DNA from: a virus
Length of the DNA: 32,615 nt
Virus record (IMG/VR): IMGVR_UViG_3300007960_000095
Span: 1-32,615 of that record
Direction: 5' to 3' (one strand)
Positions 1 to 8,365 of this stretch are shown piece after piece; the stretch's first letter is position 1, and every line of letters begins with the position of its first letter. Under the pieces are notes generated by a model. That model made no database searches. It had not been told where the DNA came from and worked only from the letters and a program-made list of their open reading frames with translations. Made by a program: the position numbers and the translations under genes.

Positions 1-486
1 CGGGGTGTCAGCATGAACCCAAAATATTTTGGGGAGACAGAAACGGGCGCGTTATACCGTCAGTCGGAGAAGGGCGTTCGTTATGGCATGAACTTAACTC
101 AGTACGTGGCATACGAACAGATAAGCAATTGGGGGACACCCAACCATTCGGACGCGAATGGTACAGGAGTTTACGGGTCAAAACAACAAATAAAAGACTC
201 CCAAAGTTATCTGCGGGGGCAGGTTGTACCGAAAGAGGGGAGCCATTTTTTGAACCCAGATTGGGTGGAGTTATTGATGGGTTACCCTATCGGGTGGACA
301 GACATCAGTTCCCCGCCCCAAGAGGACAAGACCAATATGAGTTTGAACCGCCAAGAGTTACCGACAGGAAAGACGACAGAAGAAACCGCGTAAAAGCTCT
401 CGGGAATGCCGTTGTTCCTCAGGTTATTTATCCGGTGGCAATTGAAATATTTAAGTATTTGAACGAGTGTAAAATTAGAACAGATT
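1..486 (+). pseudogene. DNA (cytosine-5) methyltransferase, C-terminal part, frame change inside
   Basis: The open frame enters from the left edge, so the N-terminal catalytic part is outside the window. Frame 1 carries LNPDWVELLMGYPIGWTD (ending near 303), the usual target-recognition/C-terminal block of phage Dcm-type enzymes. The expected final block, YEFEPPRV...RVKALGNAVVPQ, follows in frame 3 (about 334-486, stop 486-488). The two frames must join around 305-325, where the sequence has two C runs (CCCC G CCCC). Losing one base there explains the shift. As written, frame 1 stops at 393. Family knowledge: these enzymes methylate C5 of cytosine and in phages often protect DNA from host restriction. 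Whether the break is a real mutation or a sequencing error cannot be decided here. Confidence 0.8.
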
Positions 487-526
487 AGAACATTAGATTA
501 GTAAATTGTTCAATATCTATAGTTTG

Positions 527-571
527 CTTGACTATGTATAATGTATTTTGTATACTGTAATCATAGTCAAG
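527..571 (+). promoter_or_regulatory. Promoter/operator P1 (shared dyad element, copy 1)
   Basis: The -35 box TTGACT is at 528-533 and the -10 box TATACT at 551-556, with a 17-base spacer. The element shares GCTTGAC, the spacer core TATAAT-TAT and TATACTGTAATCATAG with three minus-strand copies upstream of other small genes. In this copy a perfect 10-bp inverted repeat, CTTGACTATG (527-536) and CATAGTCAAG (562-571), also brackets the promoter. The conservation beyond the -35 and -10 boxes suggests binding by a common regulator. Confidence 0.8.
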
Positions 572-590
572 TAACAAACGGAGTGTAGTC

Positions 591-899
591 ATGTTTTCAT
601 TTACATCAGTCGAAGCTTATGAAATAATTAACGAAGTTTACCGAGTTTTCAATAGTATGCTATTAGAAATTGAAAACGACAATACGATTGAATGGATCGA
701 TTGTCACGATACTGAACGCTGGTTACACTGCTACATTCACAACAATAAGGATGAATTAAAATTCTATTTTATCGCAGGTGATGAAATAATCGCCAGTGGT
801 AATTTTGAGGAAACTCAAGAGGAACTCCACTACATGCAACAATTATTTACCATCGGATACAGTTGGGAATATGGGGCGGTTAAGGTGTCGATTGCGTAA
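591..899 (+). CDS. Unknown 102-aa protein under promoter P1
   Basis: Not recognised. It starts MFSFTSVEAYEIINEV and is acidic, with many aromatic residues in its second half (WLHCYIHNN, FYFIAGDEII). There is no signal peptide or membrane segment. The start is supported by ACGGAG (578-583) about seven bases upstream and by promoter P1. Its 3' end overlaps the 5' strand of the first tRNA-like element. The leader, AACAAACGGAG, resembles the leaders of two other genes that carry the same promoter (12,419 and 20,115), which suggests a common regulon. Confidence 0.65.
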   Translation: MFSFTSVEAYEIINEVYRVFNSMLLEIENDNTIEWIDCHDTERWLHCYIHNNKDELKFYFIAGDEIIASGNFEETQEELHYMQQLFTIGYSWEYGAVKVSIA

Positions 900-937
900 A
901 GATACGTAAGACGGCGGTTCGATTCCGCCACGCTCCA
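873..937 (+). ncRNA. tRNA-like element 1 (intact T arm, no normal D arm)
   Basis: The T arm is perfect: stem GGCGG (913-917), loop TTCGATT, stem CCGCC (925-929). The acceptor strand ACGCTCC (930-936) is followed by A937. It pairs with GGGGCGG (873-879) at six of seven positions, one of them G-U. Between them there is no room for a D arm. Instead there is one long hairpin: GTC (887-889) with GAC (910-912), and TGCGT (893-897) with ACGTA (904-908) around a six-base loop. No CCA is encoded. The 5' strand overlaps the end of the preceding gene. It may be a degenerate tRNA or a tRNA mimic; a normal tRNA is unlikely. Confidence 0.45.
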
Positions 938-940
938 CAT

Positions 941-1018
941 GGGGTACAGTCAAGGTGACACGATAGGATAAAGCCGAAGCGCACCCTATCGGAACGGGTT
1001 CGAGTCCGGTGTACTCCA
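941..1018 (+). ncRNA. tRNA-like element 2 (full acceptor and T arm, odd D and anticodon arms)
   Basis: GGGGTAC (941-947) pairs with GTACTCC (1011-1017) over all seven positions, one of them G-U, with discriminator A1018. The T loop TTCGAGT (999-1005) is canonical, with one mismatch in the T stem. The D-arm position holds GTCA-AGG-TGAC (949-959), a stem with only a three-base loop. The anticodon position holds a seven-bp stem, CGATAGG (961-967) with CCTATCG (985-991), around a 17-base loop instead of seven. It lies three bases after element 1, so the two are probably co-transcribed from P1. No anticodon can be assigned. Confidence 0.5.
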
Positions 1019-1045
1019 CTTTGTTAATAATGATAGGAGATAATA

Positions 1046-1219
1046 ATGATACCACAACTTGAAATTACAATCTTGTCACTTGAGCAAGCGCGTGATGCAC
1101 TCAAGGATTTTTCTAAAATTGCACCGTCAGGAACGCATCGGCAAATTATTCAGTCTATTTATGAGATAGACCGCACTATTTCACAGTTAAGAATTATTGA
1201 GGGTAGTGATAATGAGTAA
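1046..1219 (+). CDS. Small unknown 57-aa protein
   Basis: Starts MIPQLEITILSLEQARD and ends IIEGSDNE. TAGGAGA (1034-1040) sits about six bases before the ATG. The C-terminal half is predicted helical. It overlaps the next gene by eight bases (ATGAGTAA), a common sign of translational coupling. It is the first gene of a three-gene plus-strand cluster. Function not recognised. Confidence 0.6.
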   Translation: MIPQLEITILSLEQARDALKDFSKIAPSGTHRQIIQSIYEIDRTISQLRIIEGSDNE

Positions 1220-1808
1220 TCCACCTGAACAATGGCAGTCGATTATAGCGCATCTTGATTCAATTCAAGGTGACGTTACATCTGACGTTGAAACGATCAT
1301 TGAATCGATTAGTGAGACTCAAGACATATCACGCTGGATTATAGGCGACGCACTCCGCTATGTTGGCACAAATTCGCATAATTTAGACTATTTTAGCAAA
1401 TTAGCGCGAGTAGAGGTATCAACACTGCGTAGTTATCTTACAACAGCTAAAACATTCTTACCAGAACTCAGATGGTCATTATTGGAAGATTATCCATCAT
1501 TGAGCTTCGCAATATTCAAAGAATGCAATAGCGTCGCGTCGGAGTTTGGGCTAGATACTGCGATTGACCTGCTTAAACGTGCCGGTGATAATCTCTATAC
1601 AGTGAAAGAATTAAAGTTTTATATCGCCACTGAGTTAAAAAAACAGGATAAAAAAGAGTTTGAATTGATAGCAGATAGTTTCGGATTGACGTGGGTAGAC
1701 GCTCAAAATGAAACGTTGAACATTGAACTCGGTGATGAACTTGCTTTATTACTTGAAATTGGTAAATCATATCGAATTAAAATTTATGAGGAAAATGATC
1801 ATGTATGA
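1212..1808 (+). CDS. Possible DNA-binding protein (ParB-like helical pattern), 198 aa
   Basis: The ATG at 1212 is chosen over a TTG at 1197 because GAGGG (1199-1203) is well placed and the start overlaps the previous stop. Residues about 38-140 follow a pattern I associate with ParB/KorB-like helical DNA-binding regions: an S-R-W-I-I-G-D-A-L segment, then a variable segment with STLRSYLTTAKTF, then the SLSFAIFKEC block, then a YTVKELKFYI helix. The C-terminus is acidic. The assignment rests on the pattern only. The stop overlaps the start of the next gene by eight bases. Confidence 0.45.
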   Translation: MSNPPEQWQSIIAHLDSIQGDVTSDVETIIESISETQDISRWIIGDALRYVGTNSHNLDYFSKLARVEVSTLRSYLTTAKTFLPELRWSLLEDYPSLSFAIFKECNSVASEFGLDTAIDLLKRAGDNLYTVKELKFYIATELKKQDKKEFELIADSFGLTWVDAQNETLNIELGDELALLLEIGKSYRIKIYEENDHV

Positions 1809-1995
1809 TAATTATGTTGTTGAATTTTATCAGAAGTTACACGATCTTTGGTTAAGTGGAGATTTAGCTGATGATGATTACATCGTTTTTTTTAGACGTG
1901 CTGTATATCGATCTCAAGTTTGGGCATGGATAGAATCATGGCAAAATATCCGTAATCAAGGGATGTTTGAGGATGTTCAGTTGTTGATGGATTAA
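1801..1995 (+). CDS. Small unknown 64-aa protein
   Basis: Starts MYDNYVVEFYQKLHDLW; acidic and rich in Trp and Tyr. AGGA (1789-1792) favours the ATG at 1801 over the ATG at 1795, which would be too close. It overlaps the preceding stop by eight bases and is the last gene of the plus-strand cluster, directly followed by the bidirectional terminator. Function not recognised. Confidence 0.6.
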   Translation: MYDNYVVEFYQKLHDLWLSGDLADDDYIVFFRRAVYRSQVWAWIESWQNIRNQGMFEDVQLLMD

Positions 1996-2012
1996 TTAGC
2001 ACTCAAAATAAA

Positions 2013-2046
2013 ATAAAAAAAAGACCGCCCGTTAAGGCGGTTTTTT
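2013..2046. terminator. Bidirectional intrinsic terminator
   Basis: ACCGCC (2024-2029) pairs with GGCGGT (2036-2041). T6 follows on the plus strand and an A8 run precedes it, which gives a U tract on the minus strand too. It lies between convergent gene clusters ending at 1995 (plus) and 2050 (minus), so it can stop both. Confidence 0.9.
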
Positions 2047-2049
2047 AGT

Positions 2050-2370
2050 TTATTCAGTTTTCTTTTGATTTTCTGCTACAAAATCCTGTAGTAATTTCAA
2101 CGTTTTGTTATCTAAATCACTAGGTGTACGCTCCGTTAACGGACTGGCGACTTCGATTAAATCACGTATGATTTCACGCTTCGATGGTGGGAGTGTTTTA
2201 AACATACCTGTTACATATAAATCAAGTGGGCTATCGTCATATAAATCAATGACATTACTCAGGATGTTATCATCGCCTGAATACCACCAAAATAACGTAA
2301 CGATTGCGCCAATAGCAATTCCGATTATATAGATTCCTGTTGGGAGTCCTAAGATCTCAGATGGCATCAT
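2050..2370 (-). CDS. Small single-pass membrane protein, 106 aa, end of late operon
   Basis: Residues about 8-30 (GLPTGIYIIGIAIGAIVTLF) form one hydrophobic segment near the N-terminus. The rest is a charged soluble tail with a KREIIRDLIEVASPL helix. AGAGGA before the ATG supports the start. It is the last minus-strand gene before the terminator. Position after the tail genes would suit a lysis accessory or virion-associated role, but nothing in the sequence proves it. Confidence 0.6.
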   Translation of the reverse strand: MMPSEILGLPTGIYIIGIAIGAIVTLFWWYSGDDNILSNVIDLYDDSPLDLYVTGMFKTLPPSKREIIRDLIEVASPLTERTPSDLDNKTLKLLQDFVAENQKKTE

Positions 2371-2388
2371 ATTCCTCTTTTTGATTAT

Positions 2389-2922
2389 CTAAAACTTATA
2401 TTGTGCTGTAATTGAATCGATATATTGATAGATAGCTCGTAAGAATGCCGATGCGTAAATGTCTGTCATGGGTTCAGGTGGATTATCAAAATCAATCAAA
2501 TAATGCTGTTTGCATAATCGTTTAATATACGTTGACAAAAACGAATTAGTATATATGTCGATTAATGGTCGTACATGACTATATGCTGTTATAGCATCTA
2601 TAATTGAATCTGAATTTAAATCAATGGCGCGTTGTTGCCATATAGGTGCGATTAGATGCAACGACTCTCGTGATCGTTTAATCTCATTTGCAATTTGATC
2701 TTCTGCTAATTTTGAGAGTTGAGCGTCTGTTAATGTAGTGGAGTGATTTGAAACAACTCCTTCAATTGCAGTAATGATAGAAGAGCTGTCATCTTCTAAA
2801 ATAGCATATACATCATTACCCATTGTTTTTAGCCCTCGAAACGCTTCAACGGCTTGAAGTTCAAGGTTCAGCTTTTGCATATTAAATAAATCAACTGTTC
2901 CGATATGCAATTCTGTATTCAT
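2389..2922 (-). CDS. Unknown 177-aa protein next to tail fibre
   Basis: Starts MNTELHIGTVDLFNMQKLN. Largely helical by composition, with no signal peptide or clear membrane segment. The C-terminal half is rich in Tyr and Ile. It begins three bases after the tail fibre gene ends, so it is probably co-translated. It could be a fibre chaperone or a tail accessory protein, on position alone. Confidence 0.55.
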   Translation of the reverse strand: MNTELHIGTVDLFNMQKLNLELQAVEAFRGLKTMGNDVYAILEDDSSSIITAIEGVVSNHSTTLTDAQLSKLAEDQIANEIKRSRESLHLIAPIWQQRAIDLNSDSIIDAITAYSHVRPLIDIYTNSFLSTYIKRLCKQHYLIDFDNPPEPMTDIYASAFLRAIYQYIDSITAQYKF

Positions 2923-2925
2923 TGT

Positions 2926-4761
2926 TTAAGCCTCGTATGCATAAAATAAGCCTTCATCGGCTTCGTATAAATTCACAGGTGTTATCGCATTTTTTGTATA
3001 AAATGCTAAATCAATTGTATGTGTACCCGCACCTAAATTCATAGGTATTAAGAAGTTTGCAGGTGTCCCTGACCGATTATTATTATCTGATAAACTATTA
3101 ACCGCACCTGAATAGTAAGTGCTAGAAATTAGTACACCTATAAAATTATTATTATTATTATTACTATTTTGTGTTAATCTTGAGCCAACAAAACCGACGA
3201 AAACGCGTCCGCCTGTTGTGGTGATTGACAATCTTAAATTAGTGGTATCTATTGCTGTAGGCGATGTGCTAGTTGTTGAGTATGATGTAGTAGCCGTCGT
3301 AGTTTCAACATAATTTAAGCTACCACCACTACCGCCTCCAATATCCTCCCACGTCGCGCCGGTGTAACGTCTAAACGACGGATTTCCACTACTGGTATTT
3401 GTACCATCATCTAAATAAATATCATTCGACGATGGCGTAGTAGGTTCTGCACTTCGTTCAGTTATATTTAATGGTGGAATAGTTGTAGAATCAGGTAGGG
3501 TTAATCGGTCATTGTCATCTATTAACACGCCTGAATTTTGTATTGAATCGCCGCCCGTACCATCAAATCTAACAATAGCATTATCGGTAGAAGATGCAGG
3601 AGTAGTTATAGTACTCGCTAGATCTGCCACACTTTGCACTGTAACAGTTTTTAAATTGTCAGAGTCGTCTGTATCTTGAATGAGGATTTTATCATCCGTC
3701 GCAACTGTAGCTGATGTAATGATAGCGCCACTTAAATCCTCTTGCGCATCTAAGTTTGCTCTCGCTCCTGAGGCATTCGTTGAACCTGTACCACCTTTTA
3801 CAACAGATAGTGTGCCACCGATATTATCTAGTGTTAAATCTGATTCTGATACATCTATATCTATCTCATTATTAGCTGAATCGTCTGTAACAGATATTTT
3901 AGTTGAACCAGCGTTAATGTTCCTGAATTGTAAATCTACTCCGACTTTACCATCAAAAACGCCTACCCCATCGATACCAATATTTGATGCGGTATTAGCT
4001 TCACCACGATTTATTCGATAAATATCAGGTAGGGATGTAATATGTTCCTGTTTGATAGTCGTCACGCCATTAATTAGGCGTATATATCCGGTTATGGCGT
4101 TATTATCGTCAGGTTGTGGATACAGGCTATTAGATGCAATCAGTCGATTACTATACGATGCCGGGAATGCACTAGATTGTTTATAGCTGATGACATTAGT
4201 CACTGGGTTAATCTGGACTAATACAACTATAGCGGTTTGAGGTGTCGATGGGGGCTGTATTGCGACGGCACTTGTATCGTCTGTACTACCGTCAATTAAA
4301 TTCCCTGTAGTTTGGTCGGATGTTAAATAAACAATTCCATTAACGACATAATACGTGCCAATATATTGCACATTATTGGAATCGTTCGCAATTAATCCAC
4401 CATCTAAGATTTGATTACGGTAGACGGGCGTTTGATCGTTTATATTCACGCCGTCAATGTATTCTGAGTTTTCAGGAGCGAATCCAACAATCTTAAATCG
4501 TCCGGTTTCAGTGTAACCAACTTCGACTAATGAACGTGGTAAAAGCTCAGTTAATCCGACTCGGTTTTCAGCAGTATAGGCACTGTTAGGTGTATCACCT
4601 ATACCATGAATATAAACTAGTCCTTTTTTATCTGTAGAATCAACTTTAACCTTATAACCCTGCGCTGGGTCTCCTAGACGTGCGACGAATGTTTTCGCAA
4701 TTTGTACGCCTAAGGTTTTTGGTAGAATCTCGTCAATTTGTATCTGTGGCTTTTTAATCAT
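2926..4761 (-). CDS. Tail fibre / receptor-binding protein, 611 aa
   Basis: The N-terminal ~200 residues look like an attachment region. Residues about 322-338 carry LSVVKGGTGSTNASGARANL, a motif typical of phage tail fibres. This is followed by low-complexity Thr/Ser/Asp-rich shaft sequence and an IVRFDGTGGDSIQNSG repeat-like block. The C-terminal ~150 residues (after GGGSGGSLNYVETTT) read as a beta-rich head domain with an Asn run. Located at the distal end of the tail module, as expected for the host-recognition protein. It overlaps the upstream gene by four bases. Confidence 0.8.
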   Translation of the reverse strand: MIKKPQIQIDEILPKTLGVQIAKTFVARLGDPAQGYKVKVDSTDKKGLVYIHGIGDTPNSAYTAENRVGLTELLPRSLVEVGYTETGRFKIVGFAPENSEYIDGVNINDQTPVYRNQILDGGLIANDSNNVQYIGTYYVVNGIVYLTSDQTTGNLIDGSTDDTSAVAIQPPSTPQTAIVVLVQINPVTNVISYKQSSAFPASYSNRLIASNSLYPQPDDNNAITGYIRLINGVTTIKQEHITSLPDIYRINRGEANTASNIGIDGVGVFDGKVGVDLQFRNINAGSTKISVTDDSANNEIDIDVSESDLTLDNIGGTLSVVKGGTGSTNASGARANLDAQEDLSGAIITSATVATDDKILIQDTDDSDNLKTVTVQSVADLASTITTPASSTDNAIVRFDGTGGDSIQNSGVLIDDNDRLTLPDSTTIPPLNITERSAEPTTPSSNDIYLDDGTNTSSGNPSFRRYTGATWEDIGGGSGGSLNYVETTTATTSYSTTSTSPTAIDTTNLRLSITTTGGRVFVGFVGSRLTQNSNNNNNNFIGVLISSTYYSGAVNSLSDNNNRSGTPANFLIPMNLGAGTHTIDLAFYTKNAITPVNLYEADEGLFYAYEA

Positions 4762-5138
4762 ACGACAATGAGTACCTGTTTAATTGTGCCGATTGCACCC
4801 CATACGACGGCAAGATTCCCCGTTTTATCACTAACAGTTGTACCACCGTCAACAGATAAATCTAGCGCGCCAACTCCTGCGAATATTAACGCATCTCCGA
4901 TACGCTTTACTGTACGATAGTTAGTTGTTCCGTTATTCGTCCATGATGTTGCTGTATTGCTTGAACTATAATAACGTGGTGTTGTGCCGTCAGTCGCCAT
5001 TAATTCTATTTGTGTAGAATCGGAGATGTCAATTCCTAAACCGTAAGGCAATTCAGGGATATAATCAGTCGTCGGACTAACATCCGTCCATGTATCTGTT
5101 GCTGTAAATGTAGTTACTTTGTAGAGAACACGCGCCAT
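4758..5138 (-). CDS. Probable minor virion protein, 126 aa
   Basis: Starts MARVLYKVTTFTATDTW. Thr/Ser/Gly-rich and beta-type in composition, with no membrane segment. It sits between the large tail protein and the fibre, overlapping each by one to four bases, so it is tightly coupled to tail assembly. Specific function not recognised. Confidence 0.6.
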   Translation of the reverse strand: MARVLYKVTTFTATDTWTDVSPTTDYIPELPYGLGIDISDSTQIELMATDGTTPRYYSSSNTATSWTNNGTTNYRTVKRIGDALIFAGVGALDLSVDGGTTVSDKTGNLAVVWGAIGTIKQVLIVV

Positions 5139-8100
5139 TATTGTAGTCCTACGATGCTAATATTATCAACATATCCGAATGTATTGGCAGTGGTAAACCC
5201 TGAACCGCCAACGACGGATATACGGCATCGGATACGCTTCACATTCGATTGATTAAAGAATCTATCTACAGTTTGCCATGATAATTTAGCTGCATCATTA
5301 GCAGCTGTGGCATATGACGCAAGTAGATTATCCGATACATCATATAAAAGTATACTGCGTGATAAAACATTACTGACGGGTTGTGTATAGTAATATTGAA
5401 ATGATACCTGTTTGACTATAATTTCACTTGTCAGGGTTATATCTACATTTACATTTAATCCCCTAAATACGCCCGCTTGAACAAACGCCGCTTTAATACT
5501 AGGCGCTGTATTACCAAATGATGCATCAGGAAAAACTATAGGATCAATCGCTGTACGCCCTGAATCGATACTGGTAGTAATCTCGTAATCTACCGTTGAA
5601 GCTGTTGTCATATCTAGGTCATATTGAACACTAGATAATGATGATGATGATGATGTAACGTATAATGTTGTATTGCCGTCACCTGTAATCATGTAGTTAG
5701 GTGCGCCAAGTCCAGCAGGGCTATTTGTAAGGCGTGTAAATAACCCGTTAGCAACCGTTGCGATATATACGCCGTATTCACTTGTGCTATTAGGTGCCGT
5801 TACGACTTGATTCACCCCTGTAATATATAACCCAATATCGCTATTATCATTGTCAGTATCAGTTATTGCATCACCAACGCGAGTCGCGCTTGTCCAACTA
5901 TCACCACCATCTAATGACCGTCCGAACAATACACCTGTTTGATCGTGCCATGCAGATACAACTAGCGTCGTTGTCGTACTACTACATGCAATCCTAGCAG
6001 ATGTTAATGTGCTTGAATCATTCATCGTGTAGCTTGTGAGTAATTCAGCTTCAAAGTTTGACGCTTTTATATCATATAACCGATAGATAGATAATGTAGT
6101 ACTATCGGCACTCACTACATAAATAGATAGCGGTTCACTGAGATCGTAGCCTGAAGTGAAAAATGCACTATTGTAATCATAACAAACATCACAAACATGC
6201 CCTAAAAATAAATCATCTAAGCTCGTCCATATCGGGCTACTATCTGTAAAATTTTGAGTAATTGCTAGGTTGCCATTCGTATTGTTGGCAATAGCAACGT
6301 TTGGCAATATGCTAAAATCATCATTTGAAGGTGTATAATCGATTCCAAGTTCAGTTACCCAACCGCCGGAAACGACCGTCGCGCCGCTGCCAATAATCCA
6401 CTCGTCAGCTTGTTGTCCAAAAGTTTCCTCTTTAAGCGTGACTTGTATACTTAATGTCTGATTCTCATTATCCCAATTACGATTTACACGTTGAGCTATA
6501 AAGCGTGTGTTATTCCAACCGTTACCACTCGGATCGTAATCAGAAGATAAATTAAGTCGAAACCATATCATATATACAGGATCGATGATATTGATATTCC
6601 GATTGAGATTAATGCTGATTGTATCAGGACTTTGTAAATCAGCTGCAAGATGCCCTACGGTTTCCAGTACTGTCGTTTTGCCGTTAGTAGCATCTACAGT
6701 AAAATCAGGTAGTACAGTTTCACCTGCACCCTGTGACCATCGCTTTACACCATACCACGCTTTAACGCCACTCGCTCCTCCACCACTATAAGCAAACGCG
6801 CCCGCCCGAATATCGGAATAAGGCACTAATACACTGCGATTATATTCTAATGGTGGTAGAATGTCATCGGCACTAAATGTCATACCGATTGAGATAGCGT
6901 TACGAGTTGCATTGTCTAGATAGTTTGGGTTGCGTCTCAATACGAGTGTACCATCAGATGCGCTCCCGACGTTTCCTAATATCGCACTCGCTGCGACATC
7001 TAAACCACTTGCAATCGTTTTGCCGTTATACTCATAGCTATATTTACGTGGTGTTGTAATTGCACCTGTATCAATATCGTGCATACTAAATAGATTTTGA
7101 CATTGCCAACGGTTATACTGTAATGCGCCCTGAGGATTACTTATATCGCTGTTGACTTCCGTCCAATTGCTAGGGTTAGATACTTCGGTAATCAATTGAG
7201 CCGGAATAAATACCCGTTGAAGGTACATATATGGAGATACCGCCGTTATACTTGCTTGCCCGTAATCCCCATTATGACTATATTGATATTCAGTTACATA
7301 ACCAACAAATATATCAACATCTACGCCCGTTGTCAGATTACTACCATCATAGATACTATCATGCTGTAAATGCACATAAGCGCCGGGGTAGATTGTGTTA
7401 TCAATATTCGTACCCGTAATTGCGAATTGAATTGAACGTCCGTTTAAATCCTGAGTATCACTATTGATCGTTACAGTATACGATTCGTTTAAATCGGTAT
7501 AGTTCGTGCCGTCCGATACGAATAGATAGGTATATGCGGTATGCGTTTTGCCGTTGCTATCGGTTACGGTTAAACTGATAATGTGTTGTCCTTGCGTAGC
7601 ACTAACTTCAACTACACTATCGCTTGTTGCATAACCCGCTTCAAGGCTTACACCTGTAGGAAGTGTCCACAAATAGCTACTAATCGTTTTACTACCGAAC
7701 ACGATTGATGTATTTGTCCCTAATCGTGGCAGTGTAAAAGTCGCACTATCTCCAACTGAGATTCTAGCTGATTGACTCGTTCCAGCGTTTGCAATCGGTG
7801 GTGTATCTTCGTTTTCATCAGTATAAGCAACGTCCCATTTTTTACGGAATGAACCATTGACGATCCGGCTATAATCACCCCATAGTGGACGGTCTTTATA
7901 GATGGTAATGGTATCACTTGCGGTTATAGCTCGTTTAATGGTGGATACATAGCCACTATCACCAATTGATACAGGACTAATATATAACGTTTGCCCTGAT
8001 GTTGCTTTACGTAGTGTGCCATGAGCTACAATATCACCATTTGAATCTCGAATAATAAACCGTTGCCCAACTTCCGTATTGCTAATATCACCCGTGACGG

Positions 8101-8254
8101 TTAATGACGATGCTGGAGTTTCCGACGGAGTGTTATCAATCGTAGCAGTTGCAACAATATCAGGATTGAATATATTGAGTCGTACATTATCAATATAGTG
8201 ATGTGTACCGCGTATAAGATTTAAATCATTGGTACTGAGTGCCGATTGTGTCAT
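5138..8254 (-). CDS. Large tail-tip/baseplate protein with PKD-like domain, 1038 aa
   Basis: Residues about 150-250 hold a PKD-like domain: PPIANAGTSQ opening, YLWTLPTGVSLEAGYATSD core, and HIISLTVTDSNGKTHTAYTYL closing strands. The middle part resembles tail-tip hub proteins in composition. Residues about 640-900 contain BNR-like pieces, including GRSLDGGDSWTSATRV. The C-terminal 150 residues form a beta-rich module with a galactose-binding flavour. PKD and BNR-like modules in tail proteins usually mediate carbohydrate contact. The start is supported by AGGA just upstream, immediately downstream of a terminator-like hairpin (8261-8298). Exact role is inferred from size and position. Confidence 0.75.
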   Translation of the reverse strand: MTQSALSTNDLNLIRGTHHYIDNVRLNIFNPDIVATATIDNTPSETPASSLTVTGDISNTEVGQRFIIRDSNGDIVAHGTLRKATSGQTLYISPVSIGDSGYVSTIKRAITASDTITIYKDRPLWGDYSRIVNGSFRKKWDVAYTDENEDTPPIANAGTSQSARISVGDSATFTLPRLGTNTSIVFGSKTISSYLWTLPTGVSLEAGYATSDSVVEVSATQGQHIISLTVTDSNGKTHTAYTYLFVSDGTNYTDLNESYTVTINSDTQDLNGRSIQFAITGTNIDNTIYPGAYVHLQHDSIYDGSNLTTGVDVDIFVGYVTEYQYSHNGDYGQASITAVSPYMYLQRVFIPAQLITEVSNPSNWTEVNSDISNPQGALQYNRWQCQNLFSMHDIDTGAITTPRKYSYEYNGKTIASGLDVAASAILGNVGSASDGTLVLRRNPNYLDNATRNAISIGMTFSADDILPPLEYNRSVLVPYSDIRAGAFAYSGGGASGVKAWYGVKRWSQGAGETVLPDFTVDATNGKTTVLETVGHLAADLQSPDTISINLNRNINIIDPVYMIWFRLNLSSDYDPSGNGWNNTRFIAQRVNRNWDNENQTLSIQVTLKEETFGQQADEWIIGSGATVVSGGWVTELGIDYTPSNDDFSILPNVAIANNTNGNLAITQNFTDSSPIWTSLDDLFLGHVCDVCYDYNSAFFTSGYDLSEPLSIYVVSADSTTLSIYRLYDIKASNFEAELLTSYTMNDSSTLTSARIACSSTTTTLVVSAWHDQTGVLFGRSLDGGDSWTSATRVGDAITDTDNDNSDIGLYITGVNQVVTAPNSTSEYGVYIATVANGLFTRLTNSPAGLGAPNYMITGDGNTTLYVTSSSSSLSSVQYDLDMTTASTVDYEITTSIDSGRTAIDPIVFPDASFGNTAPSIKAAFVQAGVFRGLNVNVDITLTSEIIVKQVSFQYYYTQPVSNVLSRSILLYDVSDNLLASYATAANDAAKLSWQTVDRFFNQSNVKRIRCRISVVGGSGFTTANTFGYVDNISIVGLQ

Positions 8255-8260
8255 AGTGTC

Positions 8261-8298
8261 CTAAAAGCAAAAGCCCCGCGATAGGAGTAACGGGGCTT
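8261..8298 (-). terminator. Terminator-like hairpin just before the tail-tip gene
   Basis: On the minus strand AAGCCCCG (8298-8291) pairs with CGGGGCTT (8278-8271) around a 12-base loop, followed by TTGCTTTT. It ends only about seven bases before the start codon of the 1038-aa gene, so it works as an attenuator or leader terminator rather than simply closing a gene. Confidence 0.75.
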
Positions 8299-8337
8299 AG
8301 CTATCTGAAAATGGGAGACGTAAAATTAGCTACTTTA

Positions 8338-8365
8338 AGTTTAACCGATTTTTGATATATGTCAA
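8338..8365 (-). promoter_or_regulatory. Candidate promoter for the tail-tip operon
   Basis: TTGACA (8365-8360) and TAAACT (8343-8338), with a 16-base spacer on the minus strand. It lies between the terminator of the small gene at 8395 and the hairpin at 8261-8298. The -10 is weak (four of six consensus positions). Confidence 0.4.

Noticed and set aside
873-1018. Two ordinary tRNA genes
   Set aside because: D and anticodon arms cannot be folded canonically and no anticodon can be named.
843-1055. Minus-strand reading frame of 70 codons
   Set aside because: Its GGIEPP and TGLEPV strings are the familiar artefact of translating tRNA T arms backwards; it overlaps the tRNA-like elements and has no ribosome site.
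1197-1211. Upstream TTG start for the 198-aa gene
   Set aside because: The ATG at 1212 has a better ribosome site and overlaps the previous stop; the extra five residues add nothing.
3140-3170. ATT trinucleotide run in the fibre gene
   Set aside because: Codes for an Asn run in frame; ordinary low complexity in a fibre.
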